64,000 bases of DNA, taken from Amycolatopsis endophytica (GTDB lineage: Bacteria; Actinomycetota; Actinomycetes; Mycobacteriales; Pseudonocardiaceae). The translations under genes were made by a program, and so were the position numbers. This document shows positions 39,098 to 47,737 of the stretch, piece by piece. Where the stretch lies: NCBI RefSeq assembly GCF_013410405.1, contig NZ_JACCFK010000001.1, positions 1,054,001 through 1,118,000 on the forward strand, in the 5' to 3' direction. The stretch's first letter is position 1. Each line of letters opens with the position of its first letter. The notes beneath the pieces were generated by a model. That model did no database searches, had not been told where the DNA came from, and saw nothing but the letters and a program-made list of their open reading frames with translations.

Positions 39098-39990
39098 ATG
39101 CGCAGGAACTCCATTCTTCGAGACACTTCACTGGTCGACGTCGACGGCAATCCGTTTCGTTACGCGTTGCCAGACGAAGTACTGCGCATGTCCAAGGAGA
39201 TCACGAAGAACGCGAGCGGACACATCGGCATGAGAGAGCCGGTCACCAACCCGGAAACTCGCGATCGCTACCTCGTCAGCCCACTCATCGAAGAGGCCAT
39301 CACTTCGGGCCAGCTCGAAGGTGCGTCCACTGAGCGCCACGTTGCGAAAGAGATGATCCGAAGCGGGCGGAACCCCGCGACCCGCAGCGAACGAATGATC
39401 CTCAACAACTTTCACGTGATGCAGCGCATCGGAGAACTGCGCAACAAAAAGCTGACTTCTCGACGCCATTCGCGAGCTTCACCGTGCCGTCACGGACGGA
39501 AAGCTCGAAAATCCGGACGCATCGGGAAGATTCCAACGCCCGGACGAAGAACGGATCGCCGTGTGGGACGACGGGAACACGGTCCTCCATCGCCCGCCAC
39601 TCGCGGAGTCACTTCCCGAGCGCATGCAGGGTTGTGTGATTTCGCGAACGGTCACACGGGCGAAGGTTATCTTCCTCCCGTACTCAAAGCCATCACCAGG
39701 GCTTTTGGCTGACGGAGTTTCTCTCTGTTTCGAAAATCTTGAATAAGGCTCGTGCGCAATACGCTCAGAGCTTCATCTACACCGAGCAAGACAATAACAA
39801 CCTGACATACTTCCATCTCTATCATCTGAACATCATCAGGCGTTCCATCGACGAACTGCAGGGCTACCTGTCGGCGAAGATCGAGGAAGAACGCGGACTG
39901 CTCATGCGGGAAAAGACGGGCAGAAAACACGCATGGGTCCCGGCGGGGAACATCATCGAGGTTCTGGAAGAGCGCAAGGTCGGCGCCTGA
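39098..39990 (+). pseudogene. Decayed Fic-domain protein lacking its catalytic core
   Basis: The first frame begins with a Fic N-terminal domain including EEAITSGQLEGAST (cf. the inhibitory S/TxxxE/IEG helix) and SERMILNNFHVMQRIGELRN. Near 39460 the reading shifts to another frame (LLDAIRELHRAVTDGKLENP, then RPDEERIAVWDDGNTVLHRP) and returns near 39634 (LCDFANGHTGEGYLPPVLKA). It then jumps at about 39710 to WLTEFLSVSKILNKARAQYA and NNLTYFHLYHLNIIRRSIDE. The piece that should contain HPFxxGNGR, the AMP-transferase motif, is absent at this join, a loss of some 35 codons. Two frameshifts plus the excision make an active enzyme impossible. The base composition is visibly less GC-rich than its neighbours, pointing to transfer. 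Confidence 0.85.
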
Positions 39991-40019
39991 ACCATGAGCC
40001 GTGACCGGCGGCATCGAAG

Positions 40020-40631
40020 TCAACAGCAGGCGTCCCCGCGCCAGGCTTCCCTGCCCTCCTTCACCGCGACCGCCGCGATGACCAGTGCGACCACCGGGTC
40101 GGCCCAGGACCAGCCGAACAGGGAGTTCAGCAGGAGCCCCGCCAGCAGCACGCCGGACAGGTACGTGCACAGCAACGTCTGCTTCGAGTCGGCGACGGCG
40201 CTGGCCGAGCCGAGTTCGCGGCCCGCGCGGCGCTGGGCGAGCGACAGGAACGGCATGACCACCAGTGACACCGCGGCCAGCGCGATGCCCACTCCGGAGT
40301 GTTCGGCCGGGTCGGCGCCGAGCAGGCCGCGCACCGACTCGACGGTGACGTAGGCGGCGAGCGCGAAGAACGACACCGCGATGACCTTGAGCGCGGTCCG
40401 CTCCCGCGCTTCGGGGTCGCTGCCCGAGAACTGCCAGGCCACGGCCGCGGCGGAGGCCACCTCGATCACCGAGTCGAGCCCGAACCCGATCAGCGCCGTC
40501 GACGAGGCGACGGTACCCGCCGTGATCGCGACGATCGCCTCGATCACGTTGTAGGTGATGGTCGCCGCCACCAACAGCCGGACGCGTCGCGAGAGAACCG
40601 CCCGCCTGTCCGGCAGAACCGTCCCGGTCAT
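40020..40631 (-). CDS. Cation diffusion facilitator (metal efflux)
   Basis: The 203-residue protein has five to six membrane helices and the CDF features: NVIEAIVAITAGTVASSTAL, GFGLDSVIEVASAAAVAWQF (the first Asp site), and DSKQTLLCTYLSGVLLAGLL with WADPVVALVIAAVAVKEG (second Asp/His site). It is short and lacks the cytoplasmic C-terminal domain. It probably exports a divalent or soft metal. Its ATG overlaps the stop of the upstream CmtR-like gene (ATGA), so the two are coupled and metal regulated. The last residues (GDACC) add a Cys pair. Confidence 0.9.
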   Translation of the reverse strand: MTGTVLPDRRAVLSRRVRLLVAATITYNVIEAIVAITAGTVASSTALIGFGLDSVIEVASAAAVAWQFSGSDPEARERTALKVIAVSFFALAAYVTVESVRGLLGADPAEHSGVGIALAAVSLVVMPFLSLAQRRAGRELGSASAVADSKQTLLCTYLSGVLLAGLLLNSLFGWSWADPVVALVIAAVAVKEGREAWRGDACC

Positions 40632-40957
40632 CCCGCCACGACCTCGTTCAGGCACGGCTCGTCGGTCTCCACGGCCAGCACCACGTGGACCAGTTCGCCC
40701 AGCGCCTTTTCCAGGTGCGGGTCCGCCAGCTCGTAGCGCACCTGCCTGCCCTCGTAGGTGGCGACGACGAGGCCGCAGCCCCGCAGGCAGGCGAGGTGGT
40801 TGGACACGTTGGACCGGGACAGCCCCAGCCGCTCGGCCAGGCGGCCGGGGTAGTTCTCGCCGTCCAGCAGGGCGACCAGGATCCGGCAGCGGGTGGGATC
40901 GGCCAGCGCGCGGCCCAGCCGGGCCAGCGCCGCACCACGCGTCTCACAGGTCAGCAC
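40628..40957 (-). CDS. cmtR: CmtR-like Cd/Pb-sensing ArsR repressor
   Basis: The 109-residue ArsR/SmtB regulator closely resembles M. tuberculosis CmtR: it starts MLTCETR, continues ALADPTRCRILVALLDGENY and LGLSRSNVSNHLACLRGCGL, and has TYEGRQVRYELADPHL. Cys residues stand at 4, 24, 57, 61 and 102; C57, C61 and C102 are the metal ligands of CmtR. It should release DNA on binding Cd(II) or Pb(II). The GTG at 40957 is preceded at seven bases by TACTGT on the minus strand, so the mRNA may be leaderless. It controls the CDF gene downstream and probably the divergent Cys-rich mini-gene. Confidence 0.92.
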   Translation of the reverse strand: MLTCETRGAALARLGRALADPTRCRILVALLDGENYPGRLAERLGLSRSNVSNHLACLRGCGLVVATYEGRQVRYELADPHLEKALGELVHVVLAVETDEPCLNEVVAG

Positions 40958-40985
40958 AGAGACAACAGTACAGCAGAAGCTGAAC

Positions 40986-41010
40986 TATCACAGGTGGTGA
41001 CGTAGTGATA
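40986..41010. promoter_or_regulatory. Candidate CmtR operator
   Basis: TATCAC at 40986-40991 and GTGATA at 41005-41010 are inverted around 13 bases, with an inner TCAC/GTGA pair. The repeat would cover the -35 region of the cmtR promoter (-10 TACTGT at 40965-40970, minus strand) and lies between cmtR and the Cys-rich mini-gene. Confidence 0.5.
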
Positions 41011-41102
41011 TGGCCATCTCACTCGTTGGGCGGTGTCGACCCCGGCGCGGCCTCCCTACGTTGGGATACGGCCCGGACACGACTGGAAGGAATGGTGATC
41101 CC

Positions 41103-41168
41103 ATGGGTGGTTGCAGCTGTTGCAGCTCGTGCAGTGGCCCCGGATGCGGCTGCTGCGGAAGCTGCTGA
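41103..41168 (+). CDS. Cys-rich 21-residue peptide, putative mini-metallothionein
   Basis: An ATG at 41103 opens a 21-codon ORF ending in TGA. It has eight Cys, at positions 4, 6, 7, 10, 15, 17, 18 and 21, almost all other residues being Gly or Ser with one Pro in the middle. The CC and CxC pairs and Gly/Ser spacers are those of metallothioneins, but the peptide is far shorter than MymT or SmtA. The frame is open up to 41091, so an ATG there or a GTG at 41094 could also serve. GGAAGGA at 41084-41090 fits the ATG at 41103 at a long spacing. A hairpin follows the stop. It is divergent from cmtR and its CDF exporter across a shared operator-like repeat. No annotation tool would keep so short an ORF. 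Peptide role is inferred from composition and context. Confidence 0.65.
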   Translation: MGGCSCCSSCSGPGCGCCGSC

Positions 41169-41185
41169 ACCGGCCTTGAGCCGAG

Positions 41186-41221
41186 CGGCCCCGGGACTCC
41201 AGCGCAGTGGTCCCGGGCCGT
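41186..41221 (+). terminator. Hairpin after the Cys-rich mini-gene
   Basis: CCCGGGAC at 41190-41197 pairs with GTCCCGGG at 41210-41217, extended by GG/CC pairs with one bulge; TTCG follows. It lies about 20 bases after the TGA and just before the end of the convergent oxidoreductase gene. Confidence 0.6.
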
Positions 41222-41228
41222 TCGTCGT

Positions 41229-42083
41229 CTACACCGTCAGCACGATCTTGCCGCGCACCCGGCCGCTCTCGCCCAGCTCGTGCGCCTTCACCGCGTCCTG
41301 AAGCGGCAGCACCTGCGAGACGTGCACCCGGATGCCCCGCGCGGCCCCGGCCAGGTCCGCTCCCGAGGGTTGGACGTAGAAGCGCCGGTAGCGCGGGTCC
41401 TCCGAGGCGTCGTTGCCCTGCGCGTCGATCAGCACGCCGTCCGGTTTCAGCGCCTCCAGCGACCGCCGGCCGTACTCGCCGCCGACCAGGTCGAACACCA
41501 CGTCCACATCGGACACGGTCGTCGTGAAGTCCACGGCCGTGTGGTCGATCAGCTCATCGGCGCCCAGTGCGCGCAGGAAGTCGTGGTTGGCCGCCCGCGC
41601 GGTGCCGATCACGTGCGCGCCCCGCGCCTTCGCGATCTGCACGGCGACGTGCCCGACCCCGCCCGCCGCGGCGTGGATCAGCACCCGCTGCCCCGAGCGC
41701 ACGTCAGCCAGCGCCTGCGAAGCCGTCAGCGCGGCCGTCGGCAACGCGGCCGCCTCGACGTGGTCCAGTTCGGCCGGCTTCGGCGCCACCATCCCCGACG
41801 GCACGGCAACGTACTCGGCATACGCGCCCCAGCGCGACATCACCAGCCCGAAGACCTCCGCGCCGGTCTCCTCGACCACGCCCGAGAAGTCCAGCCCGAG
41901 CCGGAACGGCGGCTCGGCGCCAAGGCCGTCGATCGCCCCGGCCCGCAGCTTCCAGTCCGCCGCGTTGATCCCCACCGCGTGCACCCGCACCAGCACCTCG
42001 CCCGGCCCCGGCACCGGCACCGGCGCGTCGACGAGTTCGAGAACTTCAGGGCCGCCCAGGGCCCGGACATCAACAGCCTTCAT
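41229..42083 (-). CDS. Zinc-free quinone oxidoreductase-like MDR protein
   Basis: The 284-residue medium-chain dehydrogenase/reductase has MKAVDVRALGGPEVLELVDA, VLVRVHAVGINAADWKLRAG, FRLGLDFSGVVEE, and the NADPH loop HAAAGGVGHVAVQIAKARGA. The zinc ligands of alcohol dehydrogenases are absent, as in quinone oxidoreductase and enoyl reductase-like members. The ATG at 42083 gives the normal N-terminus; the ORF continues upstream through the promoter region. It is divergent from an HxlR regulator, a common pairing for stress-inducible reductases of this type. Confidence 0.92.
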   Translation of the reverse strand: MKAVDVRALGGPEVLELVDAPVPVPGPGEVLVRVHAVGINAADWKLRAGAIDGLGAEPPFRLGLDFSGVVEETGAEVFGLVMSRWGAYAEYVAVPSGMVAPKPAELDHVEAAALPTAALTASQALADVRSGQRVLIHAAAGGVGHVAVQIAKARGAHVIGTARAANHDFLRALGADELIDHTAVDFTTTVSDVDVVFDLVGGEYGRRSLEALKPDGVLIDAQGNDASEDPRYRRFYVQPSGADLAGAARGIRVHVSQVLPLQDAVKAHELGESGRVRGKIVLTV

Positions 42084-42150
42084 GGTGAAGATCCTGGAAC
42101 GCCCGGGTATCCGTTGTGAAGAAGGCACCTTCCTGATATCCAGGTACCTC

Positions 42151-42534
42151 ATGGATACCGTCCAGTCCTATCTCCGCGCCTGCCCGGCCCGCACGGTCCT
42201 CGACGCGCTCGCCAACAAGTGGACGCTGCTGGTCCTCTCCGCACTGCGCCGCAGCGCCGGCCCGGTCCGGTTCAACGCGCTGCGCCGCCAGCTCGAAGGC
42301 ATCACGCAGAAGTCGCTCACCCAGACCCTGCGGACCCTGGAGCGCGACGGCCTGGTCGACCGGGCCGTCTACCCCACCGTGCCACCCCGTGTCGAGTACT
42401 CGCTCACCGAACTGGGTGCGCAGGTCGGGGAGATGTTCACCGTGCTGGGTGACTGGGCCGAGGAGCACGTCGGCGAGATCCTGTCGGCGCGGGAGGCGTT
42501 CGACAACCGGCCCGCACCGCAGCCACTCCGCTGA
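42151..42534 (+). CDS. HxlR-family transcriptional regulator
   Basis: The 127-residue winged-helix protein has CPARTVLDALANKWTLLVLS, LRRSAGPVRFNALRRQLEGI and TQKSLTQTLRTLERDGLVDR, then YPTVPPRVEYSLTELG, the HxlR signature. The Cys near residue 11 is the one that often senses oxidants or electrophiles in this family. It probably represses the divergent oxidoreductase. The 67-base gap holds the palindrome AGGTACCT (42142-42149) and a GAAGG-CA-CCTTC repeat (42121-42132), either of which could be the operator. Confidence 0.92.
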   Translation: MDTVQSYLRACPARTVLDALANKWTLLVLSALRRSAGPVRFNALRRQLEGITQKSLTQTLRTLERDGLVDRAVYPTVPPRVEYSLTELGAQVGEMFTVLGDWAEEHVGEILSAREAFDNRPAPQPLR

Positions 42535-42633
42535 GGGAAATTCACCCTCCGGACACCTGATGGCGTTCGTCCCGTTTGCCCCGGACCGGCACCGTCGATG
42601 GGCCCCACTGGCTTCCCACCACGAGGAGTGCAC

Positions 42634-44193
42634 GTGCCGGACACCCCGAAACACACCCGTCGATCGGTTCTCATCGGCGGCGCCGCCGCGGTCGCGCTGG
42701 GCGCCGGACTCACCCGGGCCTCGGCCTCGACCGGCGCCGGTTCCGCGCCAGCCGGCGAGGTCTTCACCCTCGGCGTCGCCTCGGGCGACCCGCTGCCGAA
42801 CGGCGTCGTCCTGTGGACCCGCCTGGCCGCGAACCCGCTGGCCGAGGACGGCATGGGCGGCATGCCGGGCAAGGCCCTGCCCGTGCAGTGGCAGATCTCC
42901 CGCGACGAGCGCTTCACCCGGATCGTCCACTCCGGACAGACGTGGGCCGCGCCGGAGGAGGCGCACAGCGTGCACGTCGAGGCCGACGGTCTCGAACCGG
43001 GCACCGAGTACTACTACCGGTTCCGCGCCGGTCGCGAGATCTCGCCGGTGGGCCTCACCCGCACCGCGCCCGCCCCGTGGCAGCTGAGCCCGCTGACCAT
43101 GTGCTTCGCGTCCTGCTCGCACTACGGCGAGGGCTACTTCACCGCCTACCGCCGCCTCGCCGAGGACCACCCGGACCTCGTCCTGCACCTGGGCGACTAC
43201 CAGTACGAGTACGCCGCCAAGGCCACCGACGTGCGGACCGTGGCCGGACCGGAAACCGTCACGCTCGCCGACTACCGGCTCCGCCACGCCCAGTACAAGA
43301 CCGACCCCGACCTCCAGCTCGCGCACGCGACCGCGCCGTGGCTGGTCGTGTGGGACGACCACGAGACCGAGAACAACTGGGCCGACGAGGTGCCGGAAGC
43401 GTCGTCGCAGACACCCGGCGCGGCGTTCCTGGACCGCCGCGCGGTGGCGTTCCAGGCTTACTACGAGAACATGCCGCTGCGCCGCAACGCCCGCCCGCGG
43501 GGCATCGACATGCAGCTCTACCGGCGCATCCAGTGGGGCCAGCTGGCCACCTTCCACATGCTCGACACCCGGCAGTACCGCGACGACCAGGCCTGCGGCG
43601 ACGGTGTCAAGGTCGGCTGCGACGAGCGGCTTTCGCCCAACCGGACCATCACCGGCCAGGAGCAGGAGAAGTGGCTCGTCGACGGCTTCCGGAACAGTCG
43701 CGCACGCTGGGACGTGCTCGGCCAGCAGGTCGTCTTCTCCGAGATCGACTTCACCGCCGGTTCGCAGCTCGGCTACAACATGGACGCCTGGGACGGCTAC
43801 AAGGCCAACCGCGACCGCATCGCCTCGGCGATGGGCAATTCCGGAGTCCGCAACGGCGTCGTGCTCACCGGCGACGTGCACCGCCACTGGGCGTCGGAGG
43901 TCAAGGAGACCTACGGGCGGCCGGACTCGAAGGGGGTGGGCGTCGAGCTGATCACGACCTCGGTGACCAGCGGCCGCGACGGCGACGACGACCCGTACCA
44001 GTCGGTGCTGGACGAGAACCCGCACGTGAAGTTCCACAAGAACCGGCGCGGCTACATCCGCACCCGGTTCACCGCGGACGAGCTGCGAGCCGACTACCGG
44101 ATCCTGCCCTACGTGAGCAAGCCCGGCGCGGCCGCCGAAACCGCGGCGAGCTTCGTGGTCACCGACCGGGACCCGAGTCTGCACCGGATCTGA
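42634..44193 (+). CDS. phoD: Tat-exported alkaline phosphatase D (PhoD)
   Basis: The 519-residue protein starts with a twin-arginine signal (HTRRSVLIGGAAAVALGAGL) cut near ASA. It continues with a PhoD N-terminal fibronectin-like domain (FTLGVASGDPLPNGVVLWTR) and the metallophosphatase domain: FASCSHYGEGYF, HLGDYQYEY, WDDHETENNWAD, TRQYR and VVLTGDVHRHWASEV, which hold the Fe/Ca ligands. It hydrolyses phosphodiesters and monoesters outside the membrane under phosphate limitation. The GTG at 42634 has GAGGAG upstream; the ORF start at 42598 would put residues before the signal. Length is normal for the family. Confidence 0.95.
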   Translation: MPDTPKHTRRSVLIGGAAAVALGAGLTRASASTGAGSAPAGEVFTLGVASGDPLPNGVVLWTRLAANPLAEDGMGGMPGKALPVQWQISRDERFTRIVHSGQTWAAPEEAHSVHVEADGLEPGTEYYYRFRAGREISPVGLTRTAPAPWQLSPLTMCFASCSHYGEGYFTAYRRLAEDHPDLVLHLGDYQYEYAAKATDVRTVAGPETVTLADYRLRHAQYKTDPDLQLAHATAPWLVVWDDHETENNWADEVPEASSQTPGAAFLDRRAVAFQAYYENMPLRRNARPRGIDMQLYRRIQWGQLATFHMLDTRQYRDDQACGDGVKVGCDERLSPNRTITGQEQEKWLVDGFRNSRARWDVLGQQVVFSEIDFTAGSQLGYNMDAWDGYKANRDRIASAMGNSGVRNGVVLTGDVHRHWASEVKETYGRPDSKGVGVELITTSVTSGRDGDDDPYQSVLDENPHVKFHKNRRGYIRTRFTADELRADYRILPYVSKPGAAAETAASFVVTDRDPSLHRI

Positions 44194-44261
44194 CACGACG
44201 AAGGGTAGTTCCCTACCTCCTTGACAGTGTGTAGTTTTCTCGCTGCACCGAGGGAGGCAGT

Positions 44262-46160
44262 ATGACACCGTTCACCCGCCGCAACGCTCTTCGCGCGCTC
44301 GCCGCCGGTACCGCCGGGGTCGCCGTGGTGTCCGCACCGGGCGCGGCGGCCGCCATGACAGGAGCGCGGCAGCGCGCGTTCGCAGCGGCCGCGGCGGAGT
44401 TCGGTGTCCCCGAGCCCGTGCTGCTCGGCGTGTCGTACCTCAAGTCCCGCTGGGACTCGCACAGCGGCATGCCGAGCACCGGCGCCGGGTTCGGCCCCCT
44501 GCACCTCACGGACCTGCGTGCCGTCGCGGGCGGGGGCAGTCACCACGACCAGGGCACCGACTCGCGCGGCGATTCCGCGCGCGGGGTGCTGACGCCGCAC
44601 ACGTCGTCCGCACTGCAGACCGTCGACCTTGCCGCCTCCCTGACCGGGGTGGACGCCGAGACGCTGCGCACCGACCCGGCGCAGAACATCCGTGGCGGCG
44701 CGGCGATCCTGGCCCACTACCAGCGTGATCTCGGGGTCCGCGCGGATTCACCGGCGGCCTGGTACGGGGCCGTCGCCCGGTTCAGCGGCGCGCCCGACAG
44801 CGGCACCGCGACGTTCTTCGCCGACGAGGTGTTCTCGACGATCAGGGCGGGCGCGAGCCGGACCACCGACGACGGGCAGGCCGTGACGCTGGCCGCGACG
44901 CCGGTGTCCCCGCAGCGGGACCAGGTGCGCGCGCTCGGACTGGCGACCCTCGAGGAGGGCGCGGCCGAGGCACCCGCCGGGCTGGCCGTCAAGTGGATCC
45001 CCGCGCCGTACCAGGACCTGGGCGAAGGCAACTACGGCAACTACGACAAGGCCGAGCGCCCGCACGACCAGAAGATCACGCACATCGTCATCCACGACAC
45101 CGAATGCACCTACGACGCGGCGATCGGTCTCGTGCAGGACCCGACGTACCTGGCGTGGCACTACACGCTGCGCTCCACCGACGGGCACGTCGCGCAGCAC
45201 GTGCTGACCAAGGACGTCGGCTGGCACGCCGGGAACTGGTACGTCAACGCCAAGTCGATCGGCGTCGAGCACGAGGGTTTCGCGGCGCAGGGCACCTGGT
45301 ACACGGAGGCGATGTACCGGACCTCGGCGAGGCTGGTGCGCTACCTGGCCGCGCGGTACCGGATCCCGCTCGACCGCGAGCACATCGTGGGCCACGACAA
45401 CGTGCCCGGCACCACCCCGCCGACCGTCGCGGGCATGCACTGGGACCCGGCGCCGTACTGGGACTGGGCGCACTACTTCGACCTGCTGGGCGCGCCACTG
45501 AACGCGCGGCCGGTGCGGCAGCCCACCGGCATGGTCCTGATCAACCCGGACTTCGCGTCCAACCCGACCGGCTTCACCGGTTGTGACACGGCGGATCCTG
45601 GCGCGGCGTGCCCGGCCCGCGGCTCGTCGGCGTTGTTCCTGCGCACCGAACCACGCGACGACGCTCCCCTGCTCGCGGACATCGGCCTGCACCCCGAGGG
45701 CGGGCCGTCGACCGTGGCGATCTCCGACGTGGGCAGCCGCGTGTCGACCGGACAGCGCTACGCCGTCGCCGAGGTGCGCGGTGACTGGACGGCGGTGTGG
45801 TTCCTCGGGCAGCAGGGCTGGTTCCGCTCGGCGGGGGCGGTGCCGGTGCTGGGCCAGGTGGTGACGCCGCGGCCGGGCCTGGACTCGATCCCGGTGTACG
45901 GGCGGGCGTACCCCGAAGCCGAGGCGTACCCGGAGGGGATCACGCCGCAGGAGATCGTGCCGCTGCAGTACACGATGCCCGCGGGCCAGAAGTACGCGGC
46001 AGGCCCGACGGTGCGGGCGGAGTACTTCTCGGCGACGACCTTCGACCCGGCGTCACACGTCGTGGTGCGGGGGAAGACGAAGTACGTGCAGATCCAGTTC
46101 GGGCACCGCTTCGGCTACGTCAAGCTCGACGATGTGACCCTCTCCCGCACCCACCCCTGA
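44262..46160 (+). CDS. Exported N-acetylmuramoyl-L-alanine amidase
   Basis: The 632-residue protein begins with a Tat-like signal (FTRRNALRALAAGTAGVAVV, cut near AAA). Residues 35-200 look like a lytic-transglycosylase-type helical domain (VLLGVSYLKSRWDSHSGMPS, NIRGGAAILAHYQRDLG). An Amidase_2/PGRP domain follows: THIVIHDTECTYDAAIGLVQ, AWHYTLRSTDGHVAQHV, VGWHAGNWYVNAKSIGVEHE, and REHIVGHDNVPGTTPP, giving the zinc His residues and catalytic Glu/Lys region. The last 200 residues form SH3-like beta modules. It cuts the amide bond between MurNAc and the stem peptide. GAGGGAGG precedes the ATG. Confidence 0.93.
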   Translation: MTPFTRRNALRALAAGTAGVAVVSAPGAAAAMTGARQRAFAAAAAEFGVPEPVLLGVSYLKSRWDSHSGMPSTGAGFGPLHLTDLRAVAGGGSHHDQGTDSRGDSARGVLTPHTSSALQTVDLAASLTGVDAETLRTDPAQNIRGGAAILAHYQRDLGVRADSPAAWYGAVARFSGAPDSGTATFFADEVFSTIRAGASRTTDDGQAVTLAATPVSPQRDQVRALGLATLEEGAAEAPAGLAVKWIPAPYQDLGEGNYGNYDKAERPHDQKITHIVIHDTECTYDAAIGLVQDPTYLAWHYTLRSTDGHVAQHVLTKDVGWHAGNWYVNAKSIGVEHEGFAAQGTWYTEAMYRTSARLVRYLAARYRIPLDREHIVGHDNVPGTTPPTVAGMHWDPAPYWDWAHYFDLLGAPLNARPVRQPTGMVLINPDFASNPTGFTGCDTADPGAACPARGSSALFLRTEPRDDAPLLADIGLHPEGGPSTVAISDVGSRVSTGQRYAVAEVRGDWTAVWFLGQQGWFRSAGAVPVLGQVVTPRPGLDSIPVYGRAYPEAEAYPEGITPQEIVPLQYTMPAGQKYAAGPTVRAEYFSATTFDPASHVVVRGKTKYVQIQFGHRFGYVKLDDVTLSRTHP

Positions 46161-46214
46161 CCGCGCGAGTCCCACGCTCCCGCGCACGAGTCCCACGCTC
46201 GGCGCGGGAGTGGG

Positions 46215-47267
46215 TCACGCCTCCAGCGAGACGATCCCCACCGGGAGCGCGGGGTTGGCGGAGAGGTCCAGCGCCGACGGCTTCTTCTCCGCCGCCACCA
46301 GGTGCGCGCCCAGCGCGGCGATCATCGCGCCGTTGTCGGTGCACAGCCGGGGCCGCGGGACGCGCAGTTCGATGCCCGCCGCTTCGCACCGCTCACGCGC
46401 CAGGCCCGACAGACGCGAGTTCGCGGCCACCCCGCCGGAGATCACGAGCGTCCCGATGCCCATCTCCTTCGCGGCGCGCACCGCCTTCGCGGTCAGCACG
46501 TCGGCCACCGCCTCCTGGAACGACGCCGCCACGTCGTTCACCGGGATCTCCGCGCCGCGCCGCTCGGCGTTCTCCACCCACCGCGCCACCGCGGTTTTCA
46601 GGCCGGAGAACGAAAAGTCGTACTTCGCGTCACGCGGACCGGTCATGCCACGCGGGAAATCGATCGCCGACGGGTCGCCCTCCTTCGCGGCCTTGTCGAT
46701 CGGCGGGCCGCCCGGGTATGGCAGGCCCAGCACGCGCGCGACCTTGTCGTACGCCTCACCGGCGGCGTCGTCCACAGTGGAGCCGAGCTCGGTGATCGAC
46801 CCCGCGATGTCGTCCACCCGCAGCAGCTGCGTGTGCCCGCCGGACACCAGCAGCGCCAGGCACGGCGACGGCAACGGACCGTGCTGCAGGGTGTCGACCG
46901 CGATGTGCCCGGCCAGATGGTTGACGCCGTAGAGCGGCACGTCCAGCGCCGCCGCGTAGCCCTTCGCCGCCGACACGCCGACCAGCAGCGCACCGGCGAG
47001 ACCCGGCCCCGCCGTCACGGCGATGGCGTCCACATCGGACAGACCGAGGCCGGCTTTCGCGAACGCGCGCTCGGCGGTCGGCACCATCGCTTCGAGGTGG
47101 GCGCGGCTGGCGACCTCGGGCACGACCCCGCCGAAGCGGGCGTGCTGCTCGACGCTCGAAGCGACCTCGTCGGCGAGGAGTTCGACCGTGCCGTCGTCGT
47201 GCAGGCGGACGAGGCCGACACCGGTCTCGTCGCAGGAGCTTTCGATGCCGAGAACGATGCGGGACAT
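46215..47267 (-). CDS. tsaD: tRNA N6-threonylcarbamoyltransferase TsaD
   Basis: TsaD transfers the threonylcarbamoyl group to A37 of tRNAs reading ANN codons. The 350-residue protein has [32 protein letters not shown], the metal-binding [13 protein letters not shown] (two His), [25 protein letters not shown] and [12 protein letters not shown]. The ATG at 47267 overlaps the rimI stop by one base (TGATG); the longer ORF to 47657 is rimI out of frame. It forms a coupled unit with rimI and tsaB. The tsaE gene lies 8 kb away in this genome. Confidence 0.97.
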   Translation of the reverse strand: MSRIVLGIESSCDETGVGLVRLHDDGTVELLADEVASSVEQHARFGGVVPEVASRAHLEAMVPTAERAFAKAGLGLSDVDAIAVTAGPGLAGALLVGVSAAKGYAAALDVPLYGVNHLAGHIAVDTLQHGPLPSPCLALLVSGGHTQLLRVDDIAGSITELGSTVDDAAGEAYDKVARVLGLPYPGGPPIDKAAKEGDPSAIDFPRGMTGPRDAKYDFSFSGLKTAVARWVENAERRGAEIPVNDVAASFQEAVADVLTAKAVRAAKEMGIGTLVISGGVAANSRLSGLARERCEAAGIELRVPRPRLCTDNGAMIAALGAHLVAAEKKPSALDLSANPALPVGIVSLEA

Positions 47268-47737
47268 CAGCCCACCTCCTGCTCGCTGACGGCCGGGCGC
47301 ATCATCGTGTACGCGTCCGCGCCGGACGGGTGGTAGTAACGCTTGCGCAGACCGATCTGCGTGAAACCGTGACGCCGGTACAGCTCCTGCGCGCGCTCGT
47401 TGTCGGTGCGCACCTCGAGGAAGACCGGTGCGCGCACCTCGTCGGCGCGGGCGAGCAGGGCCTCCAGCAGCGCACGGCCGATGCCCTGACCCTGATAGCC
47501 CGGATCGACGCCGATGGTGTGGATGCTCGCCTCGTAGTCCCCCCGGCCGCCGACGACCGCGAGCCCGGCGTAGCCGATCAGGACGTCCTCGGGCGAGTAC
47601 GCGCCGACGTAGTAGCCGCCTGCTTCGAGTTCGCTGTGGAACGCGCGGGCGCTCCACGGGTCGTCGCCCGCGAACAGCATCTTCTCGATCTCCACGCAGC
47701 GCGGGATGTCCTTGCGGCGCAGCTTGCCGAGCTTCAC
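47267..47737 (-). CDS. rimI: Ribosomal-protein/N-alpha acetyltransferase RimI
   Basis: The 156-residue GNAT enzyme has [40 protein letters not shown] (acetyl-CoA loop Q-G-Q-G-I-G-R) and [20 protein letters not shown]. It acetylates protein N-termini, classically ribosomal protein S18. Its GTG overlaps the tsaB stop (GTGA) and its stop overlaps the tsaD start. The tsaB-rimI-tsaD order is conserved across bacteria. Confidence 0.95.
   Translation of the reverse strand: MKLGKLRRKDIPRCVEIEKMLFAGDDPWSARAFHSELEAGGYYVGAYSPEDVLIGYAGLAVVGGRGDYEASIHTIGVDPGYQGQGIGRALLEALLARADEVRAPVFLEVRTDNERAQELYRRHGFTQIGLRKRYYHPSGADAYTMMRPAVSEQEVG

Noticed and set aside
44206..44226. TTGACA at 44221 as the -35 of the amidase gene
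   Set aside because: No acceptable -10 lies 16-18 bases downstream, so a promoter cannot be assigned.
42070..44268. A 732-codon minus-strand frame opposite phoD
   Set aside because: PhoD on the plus strand has a Tat signal and all metal ligands; the antisense frame has none.
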